A stretch of DNA of 63,519 bases from Bacteroidales bacterium (GCA_030683155.1 JAUXMV010000011.1:1-63519); one strand, 5' to 3'; counted from the stretch's first letter, positions 1 to 8,785 are shown. Notes: generated by a model from the sequence alone, not told the origin. A program made the numbers and translations.

Positions 1-1
1 A

Positions 2-460
2 GGTTGTTGGAAACTTTTTGGCCAAATATTGGAAAAGGAATATTCTGACACCCAATATTGGAAAAATCACCGTATAACAGTTGATGCATTTGCAGTGCAA
101 CATTTTGGAAAACCTTCTTCGCAAGCCATACATTCAGTAAATCTTCATTTGGCAAGTATGTATTTAACCTTCGAAAAAGGTTTTGACCTAAAACTTGCCG
201 ACAAAGGATTGACGACTTTAGCAAACTATAAATCAGAATTATTCTGGTTAAAACCACCCAAAAACATAGGTAATATTACTGTTGCAGACATTATTAAAGC
301 ACAAACAGCAATGGAGGATTGCAAACTTATTTTTGAATGGGGAAAATGTGTTTGGAATGCCTGGGCAGTTCATCATCAGACTATTCAGAATTTTGTAGAG
401 AGACATCAACGTGAAATAAATATAGACGACAGAAAATGGCGACTAACTGCGGAGCGCTAA
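2..460 (+). CDS. DUF5946 family protein, 5' end outside window
   Basis: The reading frame is open from base 2, so the gene begins upstream. A TTG at 29 would give 143 residues, but the codons before it read Gly-Cys-Trp-Lys-Leu-Phe-Gly-Gln, which fits the family's usual run-up to the conserved YSDxxYW segment. The motif VDAFAVQHFG followed by HLASMYL is characteristic of DUF5946, small proteins of unknown function. The TAA stop lies inside GCGCTAACA, the start of an attC-like segment, as is usual for genes carried on integron cassettes. The family call is from recalled motif similarity; the function is unknown. Confidence 0.7.
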   Translation, partial: GCWKLFGQILEKEYSDTQYWKNHRITVDAFAVQHFGKPSSQAIHSVNLHLASMYLTFEKGFDLKLADKGLTTLANYKSELFWLKPPKNIGNITVADIIKAQTAMEDCKLIFEWGKCVWNAWAVHHQTIQNFVERHQREINIDDRKWRLTAER

Positions 461-588
461 CAGGGGAGGCTATGTGCAATGAAGGTTTTATTGATAATTA
501 GAGCATTCTGCCCTGTTCATAACTTCCGAATGGGTGGACAGCTGAGCAGGCCGCACCCCCTTTCTAAAGATAACCCATGCCGTTGGAC
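455..588 (+). repeat. attC-like intergenic segment
   Basis: The segment between the DUF5946 stop codon and the nucleoside hydrolase begins with GCGCTAACA and ends with GTTGGAC (582-588), which fits the attC simple site GTTRRRY. The outermost 20 or so bases of the two ends are partly complementary (GCG-CTAAC against GTTGGACGC, then GGCTAT against ATAACCC). The length of about 134 bp is inside the usual attC range. The left box does not strictly fit RYYYAAC and the inner part pairs weakly, so this is only a candidate. Confidence 0.35.
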
Positions 589-609
589 GCTTGCAAATAC
601 ACTATAAAT

Positions 610-1581
610 ATGACAAACAAAAAACTCGTATTCATGGAGCATGATGGTGCAATTGATGATTTACTTTCTCAATTGTTACTACTCACAATGAAAGATGTTG
701 AAGTAATCGGTATAAATATAACACCAGCTGATTGCTTTATAGAACCGGCAATTGAGAGCTCTTATAAGATACTGCAACTGTTTGGCAAAGAAAATATTCC
801 CTTAGGGCGAAGTGACAAAAATGGAATTAATGCTTTTCCAAATGAATGGAGAGCGAGACCTACAGTGATCAATGCTCTCCCTACTCTTATTAATATGAGT
901 TATGGTTTAAATCCTTATTGCCTTCAAAATGCTGTCGAATTATTAATTGATAAATTGGCAATGGCAGATAGGCCTGTAACAATTCTAATTACAGGCCCAT
1001 GTTCAAACTTAGTTAGAGCAATAAAAAAAGAACCATATATAAAAGAGAAAATTGAGCAAGTAGTATGGATGGGTGGTGCATTCAGAACACACGGAAATGT
1101 ACAAACCTACCAACACAATGGAACTGCTGAATGGAATGTGTATTGGGATCCCAAAAGTTCAAAAGAATTATTTGAATCTGAGATTCCGTTAGTTTGTATT
1201 CCATTAGATGTAACTAACAGCGTTCCAATCAATAAGGATTTTCTATCAAGGTTAGCTTTCCAATCGGATTACTTTTTATCAAATTTGGCCGGTCAATTTT
1301 GGGCATTAACTATTGACACCATCCCCAGTTATCATTACCTTTATTTTTTGTGGGATGTTCTCGCGACAAGTTTTATTTCGATTCCGGATGAATTTAGGTT
1401 AGAGGAGGTGAAAGCTGTTGTAAGTGATAGACCTCCTAACGCCGGTCAAACATTACTAATCGAAACAGGCCATAACTTAAGGATAGCAACAAATGTAAAT
1501 AAGAATGTGTTTTATGAATACGTTTTGAATCAGTTGAAAACAGAAATAATCCTGCATCCAATAATGGTTAACGGGCATTGA
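610..1581 (+). CDS. Nucleoside hydrolase (inosine/uridine-preferring type)
   Basis: The 323-residue protein matches the IU nucleoside hydrolase family, which cleaves the N-glycosidic bond of nucleosides for salvage. The N-terminal calcium-site motif, normally DxDxxxDD, reads EHDGAIDDL here, so the first Asp is Glu-His shifted but the DD pair is present. Later family landmarks are ILITGPCSNL, VWMGGAF and EWNVYWDP. I chose ATG 610 over ATG 577 because the family begins with a short Lys-rich stretch before the metal motif, and the extra 11 residues overlap the attC-like boundary. It overlaps the next gene by 4 bp, so the two are probably co-expressed. Confidence 0.8.
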   Translation: MTNKKLVFMEHDGAIDDLLSQLLLLTMKDVEVIGINITPADCFIEPAIESSYKILQLFGKENIPLGRSDKNGINAFPNEWRARPTVINALPTLINMSYGLNPYCLQNAVELLIDKLAMADRPVTILITGPCSNLVRAIKKEPYIKEKIEQVVWMGGAFRTHGNVQTYQHNGTAEWNVYWDPKSSKELFESEIPLVCIPLDVTNSVPINKDFLSRLAFQSDYFLSNLAGQFWALTIDTIPSYHYLYFLWDVLATSFISIPDEFRLEEVKAVVSDRPPNAGQTLLIETGHNLRIATNVNKNVFYEYVLNQLKTEIILHPIMVNGH

Positions 1582-2174
1582 AGCACAAAAATCAACAACA
1601 AGCAAAAGTGACACAACAACTTAAATATTTACTTAAAAACATTGCGGACTTTGACGAAAAGGAACTCGAAAAAATTTGCAGTTGTTTCAAATTTAAATCA
1701 ATAAAGAAAAACACCGTTTTGCTTTCAGAAGGTGAAGTCTGCACAGAATTTTATTACATTCAAAAAGGATGTTTAAGAACCTATTTCCTGACAAGACTAG
1801 GAAACGAAAAAACAAGGTTTGTAACTTTTGACTGTTCCATTGGAACCGCACTGACAAGCTTTATTTCGCAAAAGCCTTCTTTTGAGTTTATTGACGTTCT
1901 TGAAGACACTGATTTATTTGCAATCAACTATACAGACTTTTATAATCTCAACAAAGAGTTAATTCATTGGAAGGATTTTTATCAAAGAATCTTGGAAATG
2001 GCATACTCATTTCAAAACAGATCCTTTGAAAACTTAGTAACACTCACCGCAAAACAACGATTTGAACAAGTTATGAATACCAACCCAATATTGATACAAA
2101 GGTTGTCGAACAAGGTTTTAGCTTCTTATCTTGACATAACACAGGAAACATTGAGCAGGATAAAATCCAAATGA
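1578..2174 (+). CDS. Crp/Fnr-family transcriptional regulator
   Basis: This is a 198-residue cyclic-nucleotide-binding-domain protein. Residues about 20-130 form the beta-roll (KNTVLLSEGEVCTEFYYIQKGCLRTYF is the typical Bacteroidetes Crp-like pattern), and the C-terminus (about 176-198) carries a helix-turn-helix with LASYLDITQETLSRI. The start is TTG at 1578, overlapping the nucleoside hydrolase stop (TTGA), with no better ATG near. The cAMP-contacting Arg is not evident, as is usual for this Bacteroidetes group, so the ligand is unknown. The gene pair may form an operon, with DUF1761 and YCII genes following closely. Confidence 0.8.
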   Translation: MKHKNQQQAKVTQQLKYLLKNIADFDEKELEKICSCFKFKSIKKNTVLLSEGEVCTEFYYIQKGCLRTYFLTRLGNEKTRFVTFDCSIGTALTSFISQKPSFEFIDVLEDTDLFAINYTDFYNLNKELIHWKDFYQRILEMAYSFQNRSFENLVTLTAKQRFEQVMNTNPILIQRLSNKVLASYLDITQETLSRIKSK

Positions 2175-2235
2175 TGTTTTTTGATATAGATCAATGAAAA
2201 AGAGATAGTCGATATGTATTTTTGCACAAAAAAAT

Positions 2236-2661
2236 ATGACTATAGCGAAAATCAAATTGAATTTTATTGCGATACTTGTTACAGGTATAACAGCTTTTAT
2301 GCTTAGCATTTTATGGTATAGTCCTTTGATGTTCGGAAAAATATGGGAATTATACCGCAACCCACCCAATCTTTCAATTCCTCAATGGACAATGCTTTTC
2401 GCGCCCTTGAGAGAAATTATTGCTTCTTATGTAATCGCAATTCTAATTTATCGTTTAGAAATAAAAGATTGGAAAGCGACAACATCCATAATGCTATTAC
2501 TTTGGCTTGCATTTCAGGCTGTTGGGATGGCAGGAGCTATTCTTTGGGATAATATGCAATGGCAATTGGGAGCTGTTCACGCAGGTGATTGGCTTATGAA
2601 AATGCTTTTTATGGGAATAACCTTAACTCTTTGGAAAAATAAAACCAGAAAAGAATATTAA
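2236..2661 (+). CDS. DUF1761 family membrane protein
   Basis: The protein has 141 residues and about four hydrophobic segments (near 10-30, 55-75, 85-105 and 118-135). The N-terminal pattern of a helix followed by LWYSPLMFGKIW is the signature of DUF1761, small inner-membrane proteins of unknown function. The stop is followed after 2 bp by the next start, so the two genes are probably co-transcribed. The family assignment is by recalled motif; no function can be given. Confidence 0.75.
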   Translation: MTIAKIKLNFIAILVTGITAFMLSILWYSPLMFGKIWELYRNPPNLSIPQWTMLFAPLREIIASYVIAILIYRLEIKDWKATTSIMLLLWLAFQAVGMAGAILWDNMQWQLGAVHAGDWLMKMLFMGITLTLWKNKTRKEY

Positions 2662-2663
2662 AG

Positions 2664-3014
2664 ATGAAAGAATTTATATTAATGTTCAGAATGGACATAA
2701 CCAATCAAGAAGCTCAACCAACAAAAGAGCAAATGGAAACCTATATGCAACAATGGATGGAATGGATAAATGAAATTGCTGACAATGACCAACTTGCAGA
2801 CGGTGGAAATCATTTTTCAAGACAAGGGCGAGTATTGAAACCAAAAAACGAAGTAGTTGATACACCCCTAATTGAAAACAATGTCTCTGTAGCTGGTTAT
2901 ATAATTGTATTGGCTGACAACCTTGAGAATGCAACTAAAATTGCGAAGAAATGCCCCATTTTAAATGGAGAAAACACAAGTGTTGAAATTAGAGAAACCG
3001 CAACACCGGGATAA
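2664..3014 (+). CDS. YCII-related / DGPF domain protein
   Basis: This is a 116-residue cytosolic protein with the ferredoxin-like dimeric alpha/beta fold typical of YCII-related proteins: KEFILMFR near the start, an EQMETYMQQWMEWI helix, GGNHFSRQGRVL, and a final strand-helix with GYIIVLADNLENATKIAKKCP. The family often sits beside ECF sigma factors or stress regulators; here it lies 2 bp after a DUF1761 gene and near a Crp-like regulator. Its function is uncertain. Confidence 0.75.
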   Translation: MKEFILMFRMDITNQEAQPTKEQMETYMQQWMEWINEIADNDQLADGGNHFSRQGRVLKPKNEVVDTPLIENNVSVAGYIIVLADNLENATKIAKKCPILNGENTSVEIRETATPG

Positions 3015-3203
3015 TAAACAACAAACCGCTACTAAAATGTAACAGCAATAAGGATTTCCTTGGTATTAGTGCATCTTGCCCAGCCTAAACTTTTGTGGGG
3101 TCTGATAAGTAGGAAGCTTGCAATCCATTACTACTGATCACTCAGCAACACTAAGGGATTTTATAGAGACGCCAAACATAAAAAATACTTGTCAATTTTT
3201 CGG

Positions 3204-3235
3204 TTGTATGTCAGCAAACTTCAATAGTAATTTCG
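3204..3235 (+). promoter_or_regulatory. Candidate Bacteroidetes-type promoter
   Basis: TTG at 3204-3206 is followed 21 bp later by TAATTTCG at 3228-3235, which fits the Bacteroidetes pattern of TTG near -33 and TAnnTTTG near -7 with one mismatch. It lies 22 bp before the start of the PEP-mutase-like gene. This is a motif match only. Confidence 0.35.
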
Positions 3236-3256
3236 CACAATAAATTATAAAAAATT

Positions 3257-4027
3257 ATGACATCGTATTTAAGATTTAAAGAATTTCACCACCAAACGAA
3301 TCCTTTACTAATAGGCAACGTATGGAATGTACAAAGTGCAAAAGTGTTTGAAAAGCTAAATTTTCAGGCCATTGGAACTTCAAGTGCAGCAATAGCTCAT
3401 TCATTGGGCTACGAAGATGGACAACAACTACCCTTTTCCGAACTTCTTTACATTGTAGAAAGAATTAAGAAAGCCTCAAAAATTCCTTTGACTGTTGACA
3501 TAGAAAATGGTTATGGAAAAACAGCTAATGAAGTTGTCGCTAATATTCAACAACTTTACAATTTAGGAGTGGTAGGAATTAACATTGAAGATTCTATAGC
3601 TGAAAATGGAGAACGAAAGATACTAGACAGTAATGAGTTTTCAATCCAATTGAAAAGCATAATTGAAAAATTGGACGAGTGTAAATCAAGACTATTTATA
3701 AATGTAAGATGTGATGTTTTTTTATTGAATTTATACAATGCAACTGAACAAGCAATAGAAAGAATAAAACTATATGAACATTCAGGAGCAGATGGAATAT
3801 TTTTACCATGTATTACCAATACAAATGATATTAAAATCGTGGTTTCACAAACAAATCTTCCTATAAATGTGATGTGTATGCCTAATCTTCCAAACTTTGA
3901 AACCCTTTCAAACATTGGTGTGAAGCGTATTAGTATGGGCAACTTTATTAATGTAGATGTTTATCAAACAATGGAAAATACAGTTTCAACGATCTTACAA
4001 GAACAATCATTTAGTACATTATTTTAA
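3257..4027 (+). CDS. Isocitrate lyase/PEP mutase family protein
   Basis: This 256-residue TIM-barrel protein of the PEP mutase/isocitrate lyase superfamily acts, in general, on C-C or C-P bonds of 2-oxo or 2-hydroxy acids. The family landmarks are LIGNVWNVQSAKVFE, GTSSAAIAHSLGY, VDIENGYG (metal and substrate loop) and GINIEDS, with MGNF near the end. The Cys-containing KKCGH lyase motif of true isocitrate lyases is absent. The exact substrate cannot be read from the sequence. It is followed after 5 bp by ada. Confidence 0.8.
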   Translation: MTSYLRFKEFHHQTNPLLIGNVWNVQSAKVFEKLNFQAIGTSSAAIAHSLGYEDGQQLPFSELLYIVERIKKASKIPLTVDIENGYGKTANEVVANIQQLYNLGVVGINIEDSIAENGERKILDSNEFSIQLKSIIEKLDECKSRLFINVRCDVFLLNLYNATEQAIERIKLYEHSGADGIFLPCITNTNDIKIVVSQTNLPINVMCMPNLPNFETLSNIGVKRISMGNFINVDVYQTMENTVSTILQEQSFSTLF

Positions 4028-4032
4028 CAGTT

Positions 4033-5085
4033 ATGATTGAATTGACAGCCCAAATAATGTATCAGGCAATAGTAAATAAAGACCCTTCATTCGAAGGTCT
4101 GTTTTTTACTGCTGTAAAAACAACAGGCATTTTTTGCCGTCCTTCTTGTACTGCAAGAAAACCAAAGTTTGAAAATGTAGAATTTCTAACCACTACAAAA
4201 GAGTGTCTCCTTAAGGGATACAGACCTTGTAAAGTATGTAATCCATTAGAAAAATTAAATCAAACACCAGAGCTTTATCAGCAAGTAATCAATGAAATTT
4301 CCAATAATCCGTCTTTGAAATTCAAGGACTATGATTTAAAGAAAAGAGGAATTGAACCAAGCCAAATAAGAAGATGGTTTTTGAAAAATCATGGCATAAC
4401 ATTTCAGGCATTTCAAAGAATGTTTAGAATAAATTCAGCTTTTAAAAAAATACAAAATGGCGAAAGTGTTACACATACTGCTTTTGATACAGGATTTGAA
4501 TCATTAAGTGGTTTTGGTGATAGTTTTAAAAATATATTCGGTGTTTCCCCAAAAAACGGAAAACAACAAGTCATTATTGACCTAAAACGAATAGAAACAC
4601 CATTAGGTACAATGATAGCTTGTGCTACTGAAAAAGGGATATGTTTATTAGAGTTTTCGGATAGGAAAATGTTGGAAACTGAATTAAAATCTATTTCCAA
4701 GCTTTTAAACGCAACAATTATTCAAGGAAACAACAAACATTTTAACACATTAGAAATCGAATTACATGAATATTTTAATGGCAAGAGAAAAGAATTTTCT
4801 GTTCCATTAAATTCACTTGGCACCGACTTTCAAAATAAAGTTTGGACCGCATTGCAACGAATTCCTTATGGGCAAACAAAATCGTATAAAGAACAAGCAA
4901 TAACAATTGAAAGTCCTGAAAGCGTAAGAGCAGTTGCCAATGCAAATGGAATGAACCGAATTTCTATTATAATTCCGTGCCATAGAGTTATTGGTTCTGA
5001 CGGACAATTGACAGGTTATGGTGGCGGACTTTGGCGAAAAAAACATCTTTTAGAACTTGAAGAAAAATCGTCATGTAATAAATAG
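4033..5085 (+). CDS. ada: Bifunctional Ada: DNA methyl-repair protein and regulator
   Basis: This 350-residue Ada-type protein removes methyl groups from alkylated DNA and activates the adaptive response. The N-terminal zinc domain has Cys35, Cys39, Cys66 and Cys69 in the normal arrangement, with Cys35 the expected phosphotriester acceptor. An AraC-like helix-turn-helix follows (about 75-175). The C-terminal alkyltransferase carries the active-site motif PCHRVIG with Cys near 316 and the GYGGGLWRK tail. The length is normal. The first base of repeat A falls at its stop codon. It could be partner to the upstream gene only by proximity. Confidence 0.93.
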   Translation: MIELTAQIMYQAIVNKDPSFEGLFFTAVKTTGIFCRPSCTARKPKFENVEFLTTTKECLLKGYRPCKVCNPLEKLNQTPELYQQVINEISNNPSLKFKDYDLKKRGIEPSQIRRWFLKNHGITFQAFQRMFRINSAFKKIQNGESVTHTAFDTGFESLSGFGDSFKNIFGVSPKNGKQQVIIDLKRIETPLGTMIACATEKGICLLEFSDRKMLETELKSISKLLNATIIQGNNKHFNTLEIELHEYFNGKRKEFSVPLNSLGTDFQNKVWTALQRIPYGQTKSYKEQAITIESPESVRAVANANGMNRISIIIPCHRVIGSDGQLTGYGGGLWRKKHLLELEEKSSCNK

Positions 5086-5306
5086 GACTCTGAGTGGTAA
5101 GTAGAGCCCAGAAATGAGTTCAGGTTGAACTATATTTCGACAAGCTCAATCCATCACATCCATCCAGAATCAGAAAGATGTTATACACATATCAACGATT
5201 TCTTGATGGATATTACCAGAATTTTGAACATTAGTTCTTTAAATTAATGCAGGTTTTTGCGCTTTTTATAGTTTGCTGCAACGGTGGTTTAGTATTCAAA
5301 AGAACG
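5081..5306 (+). repeat. Dispersed repeat A, copy 1
   Basis: This block of about 226 bp starts at the ada stop codon and recurs at 6204-6452, directly after another gene's stop. Shared landmarks are TTTCGACAAGCTCAA-like, GATGTTATACACATATCA, TTCTTGATGGATATTACCAG and TTTTTATAGTTTGCTGCAA. It includes an imperfect inverted repeat (ATCCATCCAGAA against TTCTTGATGGAT). No gene is visible in it. Confidence 0.85.
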
Positions 5307-5372
5307 GTTTGGATGATTTTGGTTCAAGAGCGGGCATGATGATTCTGCATTGTCGAATAGCAGAAAAACGCT

Positions 5373-5625
5373 AAAAAAAGAGCCATTATACTGACGAGGT
5401 GTAATGGCTTTTTGGTCTATTCGCCATTCAGTGAAACCCACTATTAGGCTTCATTGGTGCATTTGACGCACATATCAAAAACATTCGCAAAATTTGTTTG
5501 AAAATTCGCCTTCGTTACAACGCAAGTATTTGCTAATTTAGCGGGGTAAATATTGAGTGAAATGAAAATTGAAGGAGGTTTTTAGACGTGTCCGCCTCAG
5601 GAGGACGTGTCCGCCTTTGGTGGAG
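5373..5625 (+). repeat. Dispersed repeat B, copy 1 (attC-like hairpin plus tail)
   Basis: About 250 bp that recur at 10248-10490. The block opens with a hairpin (GCCATTA 5382-5388, TAATGGC 5402-5408, then five T), followed by TTCGCCATTCAGTGAAACCC, ATTAGGC, and a tail containing GCATTTGACGCACATATC and TTCGTTACAACGC, ending in an AAGGAGG stretch and GTCCGCC. The CTGCATTGTCGAATAG upstream (about 5347) can pair with the right arm. The terminal GTTAGGC of copy 2 is ATTAGGC here. It lies between ada and the SRPBCC gene. Confidence 0.85.
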
Positions 5626-5672
5626 CTACTACCGTTAGCAGTCGGTTAGTGACCAAAAATTATAAACATGAA

Positions 5673-6200
5673 ATGAAAATATTAAATTTAGAAATGAAAA
5701 ATATATTTTATCAAGGACCTTCTTTTAAAATCTTGCATAACAAATATGCAAAAAATGGACTTTTAGACCCAAAGGCAAGTGTGAAATCAAGTTCCCAAAT
5801 TGTCATTAATGAATCAATTAATAAAGTTTGGAATATAGTTATCAATATTACTGATTGGAGTTCTTTCTGCCCTGGTTTTAGTAAAATAAAAAGCTTAGAT
5901 GGAGTAAAGACAGATGCTTCATTTTCATTTAGTTTGAATAACTCTCCAATAAATGCAAAATTTGCAGTCATTCGTGAAAATAGTGAGTTGTCTTGGACTG
6001 GAATGAGTCTGTGGGCAAAAGCCATTGACAGAATTACTTTATATTCACAGGACGACAATAAAACTCTTGTTATACTTGAAGAATCATTTAGTGGAGTATT
6101 TATGTCATTATTTATTTCAGACAAGAAATTAAAAATTCAACATGACAAATGGTTAAACGCTATTAAATCTAAGGTTGAGAAAGGCGAAAAAATAGAATGA
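5673..6200 (+). CDS. SRPBCC / polyketide cyclase-like protein
   Basis: The protein has about 175 residues with the START/SRPBCC helix-grip layout: SSQIVINESINKVWNIV, then ITDWSSFCPGFSKI (the usual W-x3-NP-like segment), a central LSWTGMSLW strand and a C-terminal helix HDKWLNAIKSKVEKG. Such proteins bind hydrophobic ligands; no substrate can be inferred. An open frame extends upstream to a GTG at 5607, but that part belongs to repeat B, so ATG 5673 or ATG 5694 is more likely. Repeat A copy 2 begins right after the stop. Confidence 0.7.
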   Translation: MKILNLEMKNIFYQGPSFKILHNKYAKNGLLDPKASVKSSSQIVINESINKVWNIVINITDWSSFCPGFSKIKSLDGVKTDASFSFSLNNSPINAKFAVIRENSELSWTGMSLWAKAIDRITLYSQDDNKTLVILEESFSGVFMSLFISDKKLKIQHDKWLNAIKSKVEKGEKIE

Positions 6201-6203
6201 AAA

Positions 6204-6452
6204 TAAATAGGCCTCTAAGCGGCCTACCCCGAGCATTGGGAAAGCAGCGATGAGTCCAAATTCAACTTTATTTCGACAAACTCAAGGCATCGCAATACAG
6301 CGCTTCCATCCGGAACAAGAAAGATGTTATGCACATATCAGCAATTTCTTGATGGATATTACCAGAATTTTGAACATTAGTACTTTAAATTATTGCAGCT
6401 TTTTGGGCTTTTTATAGTTTGCTGCAAAGGTGGTTTAGCATTCAAAAGAACG
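6204..6452 (+). repeat. Dispersed repeat A, copy 2
   Basis: This is the second copy of the block at 5081-5306, in the same orientation and again starting within a few bases of a stop codon (SRPBCC gene). It is diverged by scattered substitutions and small indels. Both copies end at TTCAAAAGAACG. The IS66 relic begins shortly after. Confidence 0.85.
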
Positions 6453-6512
6453 TAGCCCTTCCCCCAAAGGCATTTTGTAAGCATTTCTGAACGACCTCAG
6501 CTTTGCGAAAAA

Positions 6513-6990
6513 ATGCAGAATGTGTACAAAGTTGAAAAACACCCTCAGAGGGCGTTGGGGCTGATTGAAGTATGGCAAAATAGTGGGCAGACACAGAAAG
6601 CTTTTGCCGGGGCAAAAAACATCACATTCTTTCGCTATTGGATTGAAAAACATCGGCAGGCACAAGAACAATCCTGACAATCGCTTGTGCAACTTAGTCC
6701 GGTTGCAAATGCGGAAATGATTATCCGGTAGCTAATGGCACATCCGTTGAGCTACCTGCCAATATCACACCTGGTTTTGCAGCATAGTTGATCAACCTCT
6801 GAGGTCATGTTATCGATAATGCCGGACCGGTACTTTTTGTATGGAGGAGCCAACCGATATGGGCAAGAGCTTTGTTTTGTTCTATAGAAGGCTCGGACAA
6901 GATACTTTTCACCAGCGCAAACCATCTGCCACAACGGCAGCAAAACTCATAACCGACTACAGCGAAATGGTTTTGATAATCAAATAGTAA
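6513..6990 (+). mobile_element. Decayed IS66-family insertion sequence (tnpA, tnpB relics)
   Basis: The frame at 6513-6677 encodes 54 residues resembling the start of IS66 TnpA (LIEVWQNSGQTQKAF, then FFRYWIEKHR). Downstream, in a shifted frame, comes the TnpA C-terminal pattern NGTSVELPANITPG followed by a TAG. From about 6808 a TnpB start, DRYFLYGGA, shifts frame to TDMGKSF and then jumps to FVLFYRRLGQDTF, which in intact TnpB lies several dozen residues later, so an internal deletion occurred. It is clearly inactive. An Arg/Gln-rich stretch near 7081-7140 might be a TnpC start, but this is weak. Confidence 0.75.
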
Positions 6991-7588
6991 TTTGAAAAAA
7001 AATGTCTTTTTACTTTTTGCCAGACAGGAAAGACTGGTCCTAATCAGTCCGTTTTCTTGTCCGGCAAATTCTTTAAGTAGTTGGCCTTGAGACAGGACTT
7101 GATTGTCTTGCGACAAGACGTAATTCCTTTGAGACTTGTCATGATTCCTGATTGTACACTGCGGGAAGAACTCAAACAATTCAACCACCAAAACTCCAAA
7201 AGCTTCATCCTTCTAATCCCGCAATTTATACTCATTCCAAATAACGCCATAGCATTCATTTTTTCGCCATCTTATTGGATTATTTCCATAAATTTACACC
7301 TTTTGTTAGCAAAACGACGGTAACCAGCCACATATCAACGGAGTAGCTTGTGTTCATTAGCCTTTCGGATGTGACTGACGGGGCGGAAGCGTGTCATGGA
7401 TTGGTTGTTTTGCGGTCCCCCCTCTAGGCGCTCAGGACGAGTCGCTCAGTGTAAATGTTGATGTGTTTCTGTAATATTGATAAAGAGTAAATTAGATTAT
7501 TTTTCGCTTTTTCCTTTTTATCTTTATCCTCTTCACTTTTTCTTTTTATCTTTATCCTTTTATCTTTAATCCCTAACCCTATCCATTT
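6991..7588. other. Intergenic stretch without recognisable gene; pyrimidine tract
   Basis: After the IS66 relic I see no convincing gene. Open frames on both strands near 7044-7323 have no recognisable motif. Around 7420-7445 is GCGCTCAGGACGAGTCGCTCAG, a small imperfect repeat of REP type. From about 7500 to 7580 the + strand is almost pure pyrimidine, with CTTTTTATCTTTATCC occurring twice, directly upstream of the next gene. Confidence 0.5.
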
Positions 7589-8785
7589 ATGAAAACAAAA
7601 CTCCTTATCCTTTTTCTGGCCTTGACCAGTGTTGCCAATGCGCAGTGGTATTTTAACCATTCTTTCAATAACTCCGTTCATGCATTCCTCGAATCGGAAG
7701 GCAGTTTGTATGTCGGACTTTCCGGGGCTGGCGTGTACCGAAGCATGGATGCCGGCGAAAATTGGGAGGCTGTGAACAACGGCATTCAGTTTGGTGGCGC
7801 CTACATCTATGTGCTTTGCTCACGCAACGACAGCATTTTCGCCGGTGGTTTTGGCGAGGTGTGTTTCACCAACGACAAAGGCGAAAACTGGACGCTGATG
7901 GATCTTAACCTCTCGCTGAATAGTTTCGTATATGCACTGGCCATCAAGGACAACTATCTTTTTGCGGGCATTGGTGGGATCGACACCTTAAGGGGTGTTT
8001 ACCGCAAACAGCTGGGTCAGTTGGGCTGGGCCTATACAAGCAACGGGCTCCCTGCGAATGTGGCCGTGAACACCTTTCTTGTAAGCGACAATATGCTTTT
8101 TGTAGGCACAAGCCAGGGCGTTTATGCAAGCGAAAACAATGGGCTGCACTGGGAGCCTTCCTCTTTTGGCATGGGTGAAGCCCCTGTTGTCCATTCATTT
8201 TACGAGGCCGCCGGACTGCTCCTGGCGGGTACAAATGCCGGGCTTTTTGTGTCGTACGACCATGGCGGCAGCTGGATTGCCAGTGAAAGCCTGCCCTCAA
8301 CTTCGGTGGTGAGATGCCTTGCCGGCAACGACACCAGCATTGTGGCAGGCACATACAACGGCGGCTTCATAAGCCATGACAATGGCTTGAGCTGGAGTGA
8401 TTTCACCCCGCAAGCGCCTGATAATGTCTTTTTCATGTCGCTCACCACCCTGGACAACTTTTATTATGCCGGCACCGGCGCCGGTATTTATACCACCAAT
8501 CCCGATGTGGCTGTGTCGCTCAGCGAAACACGTATAATTGACCACAGCGGCCTGCTGCTGTACCCCAACCCCATAAAAAGAGGCCAGCCACTTACTATTG
8601 AAACCCAAGTCGGCCTGTCAGGCATCCGCATTTACGATGCACGTGGGCAATTGCTGCGAAACATTGCGCCCGGCCACAGCCCCAAAAACACCATTTGCAC
8701 CGCCAGCCTGGCACCCGGCCTGTACATTATCGAAACCATCCATGCCGCAGAAGCCATCAGTTGGAAAAGGTTTTTGGTGAAATAG
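7589..8785 (+). CDS. Secreted Asp-box repeat protein with T9SS C-terminal domain
   Basis: The 398-residue protein has a signal peptide (residues 1-19, ending VANA). The body contains about five Asp-box/BNR-like repeats (for example DAGENW, DKGENW, DHGGSW, DNGLSW), suggesting a beta-propeller. The last 75 residues form a T9SS type A sorting domain: LLLYPNPIKRGQ, then IRIYDARGQLL, LAPGLYIIE and a basic end. It should be exported by the type IX system and anchored or released at the cell surface; the ligand is unknown. It looks clearly more GC-rich than its neighbours, hinting at a different origin. Confidence 0.85.
   Translation: MKTKLLILFLALTSVANAQWYFNHSFNNSVHAFLESEGSLYVGLSGAGVYRSMDAGENWEAVNNGIQFGGAYIYVLCSRNDSIFAGGFGEVCFTNDKGENWTLMDLNLSLNSFVYALAIKDNYLFAGIGGIDTLRGVYRKQLGQLGWAYTSNGLPANVAVNTFLVSDNMLFVGTSQGVYASENNGLHWEPSSFGMGEAPVVHSFYEAAGLLLAGTNAGLFVSYDHGGSWIASESLPSTSVVRCLAGNDTSIVAGTYNGGFISHDNGLSWSDFTPQAPDNVFFMSLTTLDNFYYAGTGAGIYTTNPDVAVSLSETRIIDHSGLLLYPNPIKRGQPLTIETQVGLSGIRIYDARGQLLRNIAPGHSPKNTICTASLAPGLYIIETIHAAEAISWKRFLVK

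Noticed and set aside
6435-6692. 85-codon minus-strand frame
   Set aside because: It is antisense to the IS66 tnpA relic, which has the clearer protein match.
7044-7259. 71- and 128-codon open frames on the minus strand after the IS66 relic
   Set aside because: There is no recognisable motif, the frames overlap each other, and the region is likely decayed transposon DNA.
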